A DNA stretch of 9,020 bases. It comes from an uncultured Bacteroidales bacterium. Its GTDB lineage: Bacteria; Bacteroidota; Bacteroidia; Bacteroidales; UBA932. The DNA lies in the NCBI GenBank assembly GCA_934667175.1, contig CAKULN010000081.1, positions 1 through 9,020 on the forward strand. Reading direction: 5' to 3'. This document shows positions 1-4,970 of the stretch, in pieces (positions within the stretch are counted from its first letter, which is position 1; every line of letters starts with the position of its first letter). The translations under genes were made by a program, and so were the position numbers. The notes under the pieces are model-generated. The model did no database searches, had not been told where the DNA came from, and saw nothing but the letters and a program-made list of their open reading frames with translations.

Positions 1-812
1 ACTATAGTCTCCGCATCAATGCCCTTTGCTTTTAATGCCACGGCGATTTCTCGTTGAGTCTGCTGCTTGCCTTCTTGGACCCCTTCCCACCTTGCGTAGT
101 TGATGGAGTTGATCCTGTCCCGTTCTGTCATCATATCCTTTTCGTATTGAATGGTTTCTTCGGGCGTGAAGTTGGCTCTTGTTGATGCCTCGAAGAAGGC
201 CTCGTAGGCTTTGTTGCCTTTTGCCCAGTCCGGCATCCCGTCCATCTCCTTCGACCCCGTCAGCAAAGATAACCAATAATCCGTCTCGTTGGTTATTCCT
301 TTCGAGGATTTTTTGAATGCGTTCAAGTCAAAGAAGTGGTACTCCGGACTGGCCGGAAGTCTGTGACCGCTGGCCTCATCAACTGTGTAATAATGAAGTT
401 CATACCTGCCGCCGATGCCGGTTACGGCCTCAGAAGCGAAGTTCAGGAAGGCGATGGCGTACGTCGAGTGCAGCTCGTACTCCGCTGAGCCGACCACGCC
501 CTCCAGCTGAGCGATGACCTTGGCCGTGTAATAGACCATTCTCTCCAGAAACGTCACCTGTTTGGCGTTCTGCATCTCCACGATGAAGTTGTTGTCCCTG
601 TCATCGGTGGCCAGCACGTCGATGACGCATTTCTTGTCATCCTTGTTTTCGGGAATGATCTCCGTGTTGAGGAACGAGACGTCCACGATGTTGACGTCCT
701 TTATGATGCTGTTGAGCAGCCCGATGGTCGCCGCCTTGAACCTCTCCGTCCCGAAGATCCTCTTGAACGCGAAGTCGATTGTCGGATCCGCGTAGATGTT
801 GTTTGTTTTCAT
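1..812 (-). CDS. Rpn-family PD-(D/E)XK nuclease (PDDEXK_2 'transposase' type), 3' end cut by window edge
   Basis: About 270 codons are open from the ATG at 812-810 to the left edge with no stop, so the C-terminus is outside the window. The start MKTNNIYADPTIDFAFKRIF is the typical opening of the Bacteroidetes PD-(D/E)XK nuclease family transposase / Rpn group. The core nuclease signature is visible as D65 (in VIDVLA) followed by E79-x-Q81 (in IVEMQN). The C-terminal part (RINSINYARWEGVQEGKQ, then ALKAKGIDAETI) matches the usual helical tail, so probably only a few dozen residues are missing. Rpn proteins in Enterobacteria are DNA endonucleases that promote RecA-independent recombination; most Bacteroidetes members are uncharacterised and occur in many copies per genome. 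It is transcribed leftward from its own promoter (835-865). Family assignment is firm, cellular role unknown. Confidence 0.88.
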   Translation of the reverse strand, partial: MKTNNIYADPTIDFAFKRIFGTERFKAATIGLLNSIIKDVNIVDVSFLNTEIIPENKDDKKCVIDVLATDDRDNNFIVEMQNAKQVTFLERMVYYTAKVIAQLEGVVGSAEYELHSTYAIAFLNFASEAVTGIGGRYELHYYTVDEASGHRLPASPEYHFFDLNAFKKSSKGITNETDYWLSLLTGSKEMDGMPDWAKGNKAYEAFFEASTRANFTPEETIQYEKDMMTERDRINSINYARWEGVQEGKQQTQREIAVALKAKGIDAETI

Positions 813-834
813 TGTCCAAGTGTTTATCTGACGG

Positions 835-865
835 CAAAGCTACGCGGCATTATCCGTGGAACAAA
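835..865 (-). promoter_or_regulatory. Bacteroidota-type promoter of the Rpn nuclease gene
   Basis: On the minus strand the -33 box TTTG (865-862) is followed after exactly 19 nt by TAGCTTTG (842-835), a perfect match to the -7 consensus TAnnTTTG. Transcription would start near 829, about 17 nt before the ATG at 812. A perfect 9-bp inverted repeat brackets the -33 box. Confidence 0.65.
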
Positions 866-882
866 TTATTCATCGGATAATG
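848..882. repeat. Perfect 9-bp inverted repeat around the Rpn promoter -33 box
   Basis: CATTATCCG (848-856) is repeated inverted as CGGATAATG (874-882) with a 17-nt interval. The centre (865) falls on the -33 TTTG of the promoter. This is the geometry of a dimeric repressor operator, but no regulator is assigned. The inner octamer ATTATCCG also occurs at 2030-2037 and 3789-3796 near other gene starts. Confidence 0.55.
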
Positions 883-1245
883 TACGGGATAGTTGGCTGA
901 AGCCATTCTGTAGCCATATTCAAGGGCAGATTGGCATGACAATTTATGGAAAAGTGCCATCCCTTTGCTTTATTACAGCATGGCCAGATATCGCTTGTTT
1001 ATCCGGTGGAGAGGAATTTCTCCGGACAAACCCGATTGCTTGGAGAACAGAAAAACTATCCACTGTCGTATCGTAATGAAGATAATGAACGATATACAGG
1101 TCGCCCAACGTTTGTCTATCATTTTTGACATTAAGGAGATTGTGTAAAACAATGCTTTTTTGTGGCAATGATTTGCCCGCCAACAATATATATGCGCAAT
1201 CGTAGTCAACTGCTATTGATTATATTGATTACCAGAAAAAAAGGA

Positions 1246-1277
1246 TTTGCACTCAAGGCAAAAAAATAATATATTCG
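1246..1277 (+). promoter_or_regulatory. Candidate promoter for the flavodoxin-like gene
   Basis: TTTG (1246-1249) lies 20 nt before TATATTCG (1270-1277), one mismatch from TAnnTTTG. This would give a leader of roughly 130 nt containing the 1294-1311 hairpin. A second, weaker candidate is TTTA (1296-1299), 19 nt, TACGTTTA (1319-1326). AT-rich sequence makes chance matches likely. Confidence 0.3.
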
Positions 1278-1370
1278 CAGGTGAGAAAGTAAGACTTTAT
1301 ATTTATAAAGTTACGAAATACGTTTAATTAAGTAGCGGGTAATTAATTATCTATAAACGTCATAACATTT

Positions 1371-1397
1371 TTTTGATTTATTTCAAAACAGCTTCTT
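1371..1397 (+). repeat. Partial copy of the inverted-repeat element, just upstream of the flavodoxin-like gene
   Basis: TCAAAACAGCTTCT (1383-1396) is identical to the last 14 bases of the right arm of the 6862-6936 element. Immediately before it, TTTTGATTT (1371-1379) resembles the left arm, as if the central part of the element were missing. It ends about 20 nt before the ATG at 1418. Confidence 0.5.
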
Positions 1398-1417
1398 AAT
1401 ATAGTTAGGAATCAGAC

Positions 1418-1945
1418 ATGGAAAAAGGGATTATCATTTACAAATCCAAGTATGGGGCTGCTCAAAAATATGCCCAATGGCTCCAGAGAATGACCGGTTT
1501 TCAATGTATAAGGACACGCGATGCCGCGCTGAAGGATATATTACAGTATGACACAATCGTTTTATGCAGCAGTATATATGCCTCTGGAATAGCAGGATTG
1601 CCTTTCTTGAAAAAGAATATAGACAGTTTGAGGAATAAGAAAATAGCGATATTTTGTGTTGGTGCCTCTCCTTATGATGAGAGTGCGTTTGAAGAAATCA
1701 AAGCACGCAATCTGACAGGAAACCTAAAGGGAATTCCACTTTTTTACGGAAGAGGTGCCTGGGATCTAAGTAAGATGACCTTTATTGACAGGACTATATG
1801 CAAAATGCTTCAAAGGTCGATATCGAAAAAGGATCCGGACACGTATGAACCGTGGATGAAAGCACTTATGTGTTCGGTAGGAAAAAGCTGCGATTGGACA
1901 GATGAAAAATATTTACTCCCATTGTTGGACTTTCTGCGGCATTGA
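1418..1945 (+). CDS. Flavodoxin-domain protein, HemG (protoporphyrinogen oxidase)-like
   Basis: The 175-residue protein fits the single-domain Flavodoxin_5 / menaquinone-dependent protoporphyrinogen IX dehydrogenase-like group. The first strand GIIIYKSKYGAAQKYAQWL ends in the FMN-phosphate loop (S10-K-Y-G-A-A15), then comes a second strand and loop SSIYASGIAG (51-60), and a third FCVGASPYDES (79-89). The C-terminal region GRGAWDLSKMTFIDR (111-125) lies where HemG relatives carry their extended segment. In the known enzyme FMN and a quinone oxidise protoporphyrinogen IX; here only a flavodoxin-like redox role can be claimed, since no heme-synthesis genes are adjacent. There is no signal peptide or membrane span. 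The gene and its upstream region are clearly AT-richer than the rest of the window, suggesting separate acquisition. The start at ATG 1418 keeps the beta1 strand intact. Confidence 0.8.
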   Translation: MEKGIIIYKSKYGAAQKYAQWLQRMTGFQCIRTRDAALKDILQYDTIVLCSSIYASGIAGLPFLKKNIDSLRNKKIAIFCVGASPYDESAFEEIKARNLTGNLKGIPLFYGRGAWDLSKMTFIDRTICKMLQRSISKKDPDTYEPWMKALMCSVGKSCDWTDEKYLLPLLDFLRH

Positions 1946-1965
1946 ACTTCGGCAAACGCGCCATT

Positions 1966-1983
1966 TGTCCACCGGACATTTTT
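1966..1983 (+). terminator. Weak intrinsic terminator candidate after the flavodoxin-like gene
   Basis: A short stem TGTCC-ACC-GGACA (1966-1978) is followed directly by five T (1979-1983), 20 nt after the stop codon. The stem is only 5 bp, so termination would be inefficient at best. Confidence 0.3.
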
Positions 1984-2025
1984 CGGCTGAAATGCGCAAT
2001 TCCGCTTTTGTTTTCTGTTGAAAGC

Positions 2026-2056
2026 TTTGATTATCCGTGAAGAAAGGGTATCTTTA
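2026..2056 (+). promoter_or_regulatory. Bacteroidota-type promoter of the SWIM-domain / acetyltransferase pair
   Basis: TTTG (2026-2029) is followed after 19 nt by TATCTTTA (2049-2056), 7 of 8 matches to TAnnTTTG. Transcription would start near 2063, 14 nt before the ATG at 2077. The octamer ATTATCCG (2030-2037) directly abuts the -33 box, as it also flanks the -33 box of the Rpn gene. Confidence 0.55.
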
Positions 2057-2076
2057 GTGATTAAAACACAATAGAA

Positions 2077-2625
2077 ATGAAATCTGCACCCCGCAAATCC
2101 CGTAAGAAGACTGTCGTTAAGGAAAAACGTCTGTCAAACATCGTGAGGCCGTCGGATCTGACCTCCAAGGAGTGGCAGATCGCGCTGCGCCGTCAGGCCG
2201 CCCAGAAGGAGAACCTTCTTGTGAGACAACCTGGAGACGAGGGACAGTACGGGGTCTATGAGGTTAGGAATCCGCTCAGCCACAATGTCTATAAAGTCGT
2301 GTACAGGGGGCTGGCAAGCAAGTGGAATTTCTGCTCGTGCCCTGATTTCAGGACCAACCAATTGGGAACCTGCAAGCACATCGAGGCGGTCAAAATCTGG
2401 CGCACGGATCATAGAAAAAACAAACTTGGAGAACTGCCGCCATATTCATCACTCTATTTGACATATTCGGAGGAACGCTCTGTCAGAATCAGGATCGGAT
2501 CGGTCAAGAGAGCTTCGATGAGGCTTCTTGCGAGCGGAAAAGGCAGCCACTGGTTTTGCTTGGATATTATATGGCAGGATACTTATAAGCTGTTTTTCAA
2601 ACAACAAATCAAAACTGCTTCTTAA
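2077..2625 (+). CDS. Truncated SWIM zinc-finger head of a Snf2-family helicase
   Basis: The 182-residue ORF starts with a basic tail and then LTSKEWQIALRRQAAQKENL (29-48). Residues 57-109 hold a SWIM finger with ligands C86-x-C88-x10-C99-x-H101 (NFCSCPDF...GTCKHIEAV), and then PPYSSLYLTY and SVRIRIGS. This order is what I recognise from the N-terminus of Bacteroidetes Snf2/SWIM helicases of about 1000 residues. The ATPase part is wholly absent. After IGS (about residue 142) the similarity stops; another frame there reads GQESFDEAS, which fits the family slightly better, so a frameshift is possible. The last ~15 residues are encoded by a copy of the inverted-repeat sequence found at 6862-6936. 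A DNA- or protein-binding SWIM module may survive, but a decayed gene is more likely. The promoter at 2026-2056 appears intact, and the stop is 11 nt before the next gene. Confidence 0.72.
   Translation: MKSAPRKSRKKTVVKEKRLSNIVRPSDLTSKEWQIALRRQAAQKENLLVRQPGDEGQYGVYEVRNPLSHNVYKVVYRGLASKWNFCSCPDFRTNQLGTCKHIEAVKIWRTDHRKNKLGELPPYSSLYLTYSEERSVRIRIGSVKRASMRLLASGKGSHWFCLDIIWQDTYKLFFKQQIKTAS
2587..2622. repeat. Diverged copy of the inverted-repeat element at the end of the SWIM fragment
   Basis: Bases 2603-2622 match the corresponding 20 bases of the right arm of the 6862-6936 element at 19 positions (AAAACTGCTTCT instead of AAAACAGCTTCT). Upstream, AAGCTGTTTT (2587-2596) resembles the inverted left arm and can pair with AAAACTGCTT (2611-2620) with one mismatch. 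It forms the 3' end of the SWIM fragment and lies 14 nt before the acetyltransferase start. Confidence 0.55.
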
Positions 2626-2636
2626 AATTTTTGAAT

Positions 2637-3206
2637 ATGACAGAGTACGAGAAATGTTTGGCGGGAATGCCTTTCAATGGCGGTGAGAGACCGATGACTG
2701 ACATGGCTGCCGCGGCAAGGCGGTTGATGAGGGCTTTCAATGCTGTCGGCTATGAGGATGCGGCGGGGAAGTACGCCATACTCAAGGAGATGCTTGGAGG
2801 TGTCGGCCGCAATGTTTGGGTGGATGTTGATTTCCATTGTGAATATGGCAAAAACATCTTTATCGGGGACAACAGCATAGTCAACCAGAACTGCACGTTC
2901 ATCGACAACAACCGCATCACTATCGGCCGTAATGTGCTGATCGCCTCTAATGTGCAGATCTACACGGCCACACATTCGGTCATTCCGGAGGAACGACGCT
3001 CGTCTGGGGGCGGGGATGCCTGCATCACCATCGCCAAGCCGGTTACGATCAAGGATAACGCCTGGATCGGAGGCGGTGCGATCATCCTGCCGGGAGTGAC
3101 GATAGGGGAAGGTGCTACAATCGGAGCCGGAAGTGTCGTCACCAAGGATATTCCTGAACGCTGCGTTGCTGTCGGCAGCCCTTGCCGCGTTATCAGAACC
3201 CTTTGA
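2637..3206 (+). CDS. Sugar O-acetyltransferase (maltose/galactoside acetyltransferase-like, left-handed beta-helix)
   Basis: The 189-residue protein has an N-terminal maltose-acetyltransferase cap (MTEYEKCLAGMPF...ARRLMRAFN, about 1-55). Hexapeptide repeats follow from about residue 56 to 187 (IFIGDNS, ITIGRNV, VTIKDNAWIGGGAIILPGVTIG, ATIGAGSVVTKDIP), ending in VAVGSPCRVIR. H113 in the YTATHS segment corresponds to the catalytic histidine of LacA/Maa enzymes. The family transfers acetyl from acetyl-CoA to a sugar hydroxyl in the cytoplasm; the sugar acceptor cannot be told. Length matches the family (about 185-200). I start at ATG 2637; an in-frame TTG at 2631 is less likely and adds only two residues. 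It is probably co-transcribed with the SWIM fragment, whose stop is 11 nt upstream. A T-rich hairpin follows. Confidence 0.9.
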   Translation: MTEYEKCLAGMPFNGGERPMTDMAAAARRLMRAFNAVGYEDAAGKYAILKEMLGGVGRNVWVDVDFHCEYGKNIFIGDNSIVNQNCTFIDNNRITIGRNVLIASNVQIYTATHSVIPEERRSSGGGDACITIAKPVTIKDNAWIGGGAIILPGVTIGEGATIGAGSVVTKDIPERCVAVGSPCRVIRTL

Positions 3207-3226
3207 AGTTCTCTTACGAGGTTCGG

Positions 3227-3258
3227 GACTTCATCGTGAGTGGTAAGTCTTTTTTTTT
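3227..3258 (+). terminator. Intrinsic terminator candidate after the acetyltransferase gene
   Basis: GACTT (3227-3231) pairs with AAGTC (3245-3249) across a 13-nt loop, followed by a run of nine T (3250-3258), 20 nt downstream of the stop codon. The stem is short but the T-tract is the longest in the window. Confidence 0.4.
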
Positions 3259-3299
3259 GCCGAGGAGAATACATCCGGAAACTGATTGGGCTGGACGTG

Positions 3300-3449
3300 C
3301 TACTTCCGCAGCTCCATCCTTAATATCGGGAAAGGGTTCCCCTTGACCATCGGTCTCCGAACGGTCATATTCAGAAGCTTTCCACCGGTTCCTTTTCCGA
3401 AAAATACAGGCTCCACGAACAGTATCTCGATTTTTACCTTGTCAGCCAT
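3300..3449 (-). pseudogene. Remnant of a GNAT-family N-acetyltransferase
   Basis: A 49-codon minus-strand frame starting at ATG 3449 reads VKIEILFVEPVFFGKGTGGKLL (residues 5-26). This is the beta4 strand and acetyl-CoA pyrophosphate loop (Q/R-x-x-G-x-G/A, here GKGTGG) of GNAT enzymes. It then jumps to RPMVKGNPFPILRMELRK, which resembles the last strand of the same family. The N-terminal half and about 35-45 residues between the loop and the end (normally with the FY...GF motif) are missing, so an internal deletion plus 5' loss is inferred. The frame overlaps the end of the DUF4180 gene by 16 nt, so it would sit downstream in the same transcript. It is unlikely to be an active enzyme. Confidence 0.55.
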
Positions 3450-3787
3450 TTCACGGCGTCTTCTTCCGTTTGAAGAAATCCGAAATGATGACCGTTGTTG
3501 CTTTCGTAGATGAAGTCGTGAAGTGGCTTGCTCGTGTAATGCGAGAACTCTCCGAACACCGCGGCGCGAATCCCGTAGTTGACAAATTTTTGTATGACCT
3601 CTCCGGCAATTCCTGAGGACAGAATGAAGAATCTCTCGTCAAAGCACGATTTGCTGAAAGCGATCTTTGTCGCTCCCGAATCGTGCTTTATTGAAAGGAC
3701 CACGTCCATAGCCTCATCCTCATCAGAGATTTTCTTCCCGAGCGAGCGCACTACCGCCACTCCGTTATTCAAATAATATTCAGACAT
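3434..3787 (-). CDS. DUF4180 domain-containing protein
   Basis: The 117-residue protein matches DUF4180 over its whole length. It has an N-terminal strand ending in VAVVRSLGKKISDEDEAMDVV, a middle part with KIAFSKSCFDERFFILSSGIAGEVIQKFVNYG (about 41-72), and a C-terminal part with FSHYTSKPLHDFIYES and FLQTEEDAVKWL. The invariant-looking FF.LSSG.AGE..QKF.NYG and SK.L.DFIYE blocks are intact. The domain has no established biochemical function; it is a small soluble protein without signal peptide. The stop codon overlaps the beginning of a GNAT remnant. The octamer CGGATAAT lies immediately upstream of the start (3796-3789). No convincing promoter was found close by; a TAAATTTG at 3900-3893 on the minus strand, inside the 3862-3912 repeat, is one candidate -7 box. 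Confidence 0.85.
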   Translation of the reverse strand: MSEYYLNNGVAVVRSLGKKISDEDEAMDVVLSIKHDSGATKIAFSKSCFDERFFILSSGIAGEVIQKFVNYGIRAAVFGEFSHYTSKPLHDFIYESNNGHHFGFLQTEEDAVKWLTR

Positions 3788-3861
3788 GATTATCCGGAAT
3801 TATATATTTAATGGTAACAAATTCAGTCACTTTGCCCTGACTTGTAAGTATGAGGCAGGGC

Positions 3862-3912
3862 GTCCCTTGATTTTTTGACTATAATATACGACAAATTTAG
3901 GATAATGTGTAT
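3862..3912. repeat. Dispersed ~50-bp repeat, copy A
   Basis: This stretch aligns with 6966-7015. It has a 17-base identical core TAATATACGACAAATTT (3882-3898 versus 6985-7001), flanked by similar GTCC...CTTGATTTT on the left and GGATRATG.GTAT on the right. It lies between the divergent DUF4180 gene and the lipoprotein fragment. Function is unknown; it could be a shared promoter or regulatory site, or a trace of a mobile element. Confidence 0.55.
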
Positions 3913-3917
3913 TGAAT

Positions 3918-4103
3918 ATGAAGAATGCCGCTGTTAATTTGTTTGAGGCTCTTTGCGCCATCGTGTTTTCTACATCCTGTGGCACGGACAACACTCCGGA
4001 GACAGGCTACGCCGAGGCTGCCGAGCTACTTCAGAAAGGTCTCAAGGGCACTTACGAGGAACTCTTCTGCGAGAAGACTCTAGTGCATCAACCGTGTCGA
4101 TGA
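3918..4103 (+). CDS. Short lipoprotein fragment running into the tandem array
   Basis: A 61-codon ORF from ATG 3918 has a lipoprotein-like start: hydrophobic segment LFEALCAIVFSTSC with a lipobox ending at C21, then a polar GTDNTPET linker and YAEAAELLQKGLKGTYEEL. The glutamate at position 10 inside the hydrophobic segment is atypical. I recognise no domain. The final codons (VHQPCR) are read from the beginning of the 50-bp repeat array, which suggests that the 3' part of a longer lipoprotein gene was replaced or deleted there. An in-frame TTG at 3912 is an alternative start. Probably a decayed gene. Confidence 0.4.
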   Translation: MKNAAVNLFEALCAIVFSTSCGTDNTPETGYAEAAELLQKGLKGTYEELFCEKTLVHQPCR

Positions 4104-4240
4104 CATTATCTTGTACCCCAAAACGCCCTTTGGCGTACCAACCGTGCCCAAAGTTTCATTTGGTACCTCAAAAGGCCCTCAAATGTACCAACAGCATCAG
4201 AAACACCATTTGGTACACCGGAAGGCCTTGTGAGGTACAA
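4089..4240. repeat. Tandem array of three 50-bp palindromic units
   Basis: GTAC occurs at 4113, 4135, 4163, 4185, 4213 and 4235, giving alternating steps of 22 and 28 bp and thus an exact 50-bp period. Between each close pair lies a centre of GGCC type (4174-4177 and 4224-4227; CGCC at 4124-4127), placed exactly at the dyad midpoint (4125.5, 4175.5, 4225.5). The 24-nt links also repeat: CAACCGTG begins at 4089 and 4139, CAACAGCA at 4189, with CATTTG ending the links at 4162 and 4212. Because 50 is not a multiple of three, a coding repeat is unlikely. The array lies between the lipoprotein fragment and the 3' end of the convergent beta-barrel gene. Confidence 0.75.
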
Positions 4241-4253
4241 TGGCAGGAAATCA

Positions 4254-4865
4254 TCAGAAGACGAATGCGGCCCCGATGTGCAGTTGGTTTCGCTTGAGTG
4301 TTGAATTGGCTGCGCTAGTCCGGTTCAGAAGGCCGGCGTTGTAGCCGACAGAGAAACGTACTCTATGCATCAGCTCGACACCAGCTCCGCCACCGACAAG
4401 GACATCGAAACGCTTGTAGTCACTATCTGAATAGAGGTTCTGCTTCTTCCTGTTGCCTCTCTTGCCGATTCCGGAATCTACGGAAGTAGACGCTGCGATT
4501 CCGTAATTCAGTGTCGGACCGGCATAGACGAACGCGCGGACATTGTCCCCGAAGTTCACTCCCGCGTTCAGAAGCACTGGAATATTCATGTAATGCTCCT
4601 GAACAGAACCGGTTGCGAACGGCAGTTTGTAGCTGTCGGTCGTGAGGAACTCGTAATATACTCCCGGAGCCACACCGAGAACATCTCCTAACGCGAAGTT
4701 CCAGCTTGCTCCGACATACAGACCATCTGTGTTTCCGGAAGTGGAAGTCCCTGTGACTGTCATCTTATGTGAGGAATTGACATAGCCCGCTTCCACGGAA
4801 ACCTGCGCGAACGAACTCGCGGACACGCACATCAGCAGTGCGGTGATAAATACTGACTTTCTCAT
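4254..4865 (-). CDS. Outer-membrane beta-barrel protein (about 22 kDa)
   Basis: From ATG 4865 the protein has 203 residues. A signal peptide MRKSVFITALLMCVSASSFA is cleaved before Q21. Alternating strands follow: VSVEAGYV, TDGLYVGASWNFAL, GVAPGVYYEFL, YMNIPVLLNAGVNF, VRAFVYAGPTLNYG, FDVLVGGGAGVEL, VRFSVGYNAGLLN, and a final LHIGAAFVF with the terminal phenylalanine expected of BAM substrates. This is the OMP_b-brl/PorT-like small barrel type common in Bacteroidetes; the ligand is unknown. I reject a start ten codons further upstream because the shorter start gives the clean signal peptide and sits behind a promoter whose TSS would be near 4886. The gene ends 14 nt right of the 50-bp array. 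The LuxR-type regulator lies directly upstream, with a gap of 105 nt. Confidence 0.85.
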   Translation of the reverse strand: MRKSVFITALLMCVSASSFAQVSVEAGYVNSSHKMTVTGTSTSGNTDGLYVGASWNFALGDVLGVAPGVYYEFLTTDSYKLPFATGSVQEHYMNIPVLLNAGVNFGDNVRAFVYAGPTLNYGIAASTSVDSGIGKRGNRKKQNLYSDSDYKRFDVLVGGGAGVELMHRVRFSVGYNAGLLNRTSAANSTLKRNQLHIGAAFVF

Positions 4866-4892
4866 CTTGGTAATATTTTTAATAACCGTCCG

Positions 4893-4924
4893 CAAAAGTA
4901 GCGATGCGCAAAGTTTACTACAAT
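4893..4924 (-). promoter_or_regulatory. Promoter of the beta-barrel gene
   Basis: On the minus strand ATTG (4924-4921) serves as the -33 box, followed after 20 nt by TACTTTTG (4900-4893), a perfect TAnnTTTG -7 box. The predicted start is near 4886, about 20 nt before the ATG. The same ATTG-20-TACTTTTG arrangement precedes the porin gene at 7163-7194. Confidence 0.6.
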
Positions 4925-4942
4925 ACTGAAAAATCAGTATTG
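4921..4942. repeat. Perfect 9-bp palindrome at the -33 box of the beta-barrel promoter
   Basis: CAATACTGA (4921-4929) and TCAGTATTG (4934-4942) are perfect inverted repeats separated by AAAA. The left arm contains the -33 box of the promoter, so this is a good candidate operator. It also lies 29 nt past the LuxR stop codon and could act as a hairpin for that transcript, but no T-run follows it. Confidence 0.5.
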
Positions 4943-4970
4943 TTCGAATAAGGACGTGACTCTTAATTGA

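Larger units (their letters stand above)
883..1417. other. Non-coding stretch, AT-rich with hairpins in its right half
   Basis: No convincing gene is present; the short overlapping frames between 944 and 1209 have no recognisable motif. From about 1200 the sequence becomes strongly AT-rich. It contains a perfect 7-bp hairpin ACTTTAT-ATTT-ATAAAGT (1294-1311), TAATTA-type palindromes around 1324-1350, and at 1371-1397 a partial copy of the inverted-repeat element found complete at 6862-6936. Candidate promoter boxes for the flavodoxin-like gene are listed separately. Confidence 0.5.

Noticed and set aside
16..276. 86-codon minus-strand frame
   Set aside because: It lies in another frame of the same strand inside the Rpn nuclease gene, which has clear family motifs.
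944..1209. Four overlapping short frames on both strands
   Set aside because: No motif, no promoter or conserved start, and mutually overlapping; the stretch behaves as intergenic DNA.
3286..3513. 75-codon plus-strand frame
   Set aside because: Antisense to the DUF4180 end and GNAT remnant, both of which have recognisable motifs.
4089..4240. CRISPR-like array
   Set aside because: The period is regular, but the units are only three, are diverged, and the intervening 24-nt links are themselves related rather than unique spacers. No cas gene is present.
3953..4297. 114-codon plus-strand frame across the tandem array
   Set aside because: The 50-bp period changes frame in every unit, the frame has no domain, and it overlaps the lipoprotein fragment and the convergent barrel gene's end.
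4866..4895. Upstream start for the barrel protein adding ten residues
   Set aside because: It would precede the predicted transcription start near 4886 and spoil an otherwise clean signal peptide.
4921..4942. Palindrome as intrinsic terminator of the LuxR gene
   Set aside because: A 9-bp stem is present, but no T-run follows in the direction of transcription; its overlap with the -33 box makes an operator the better reading.
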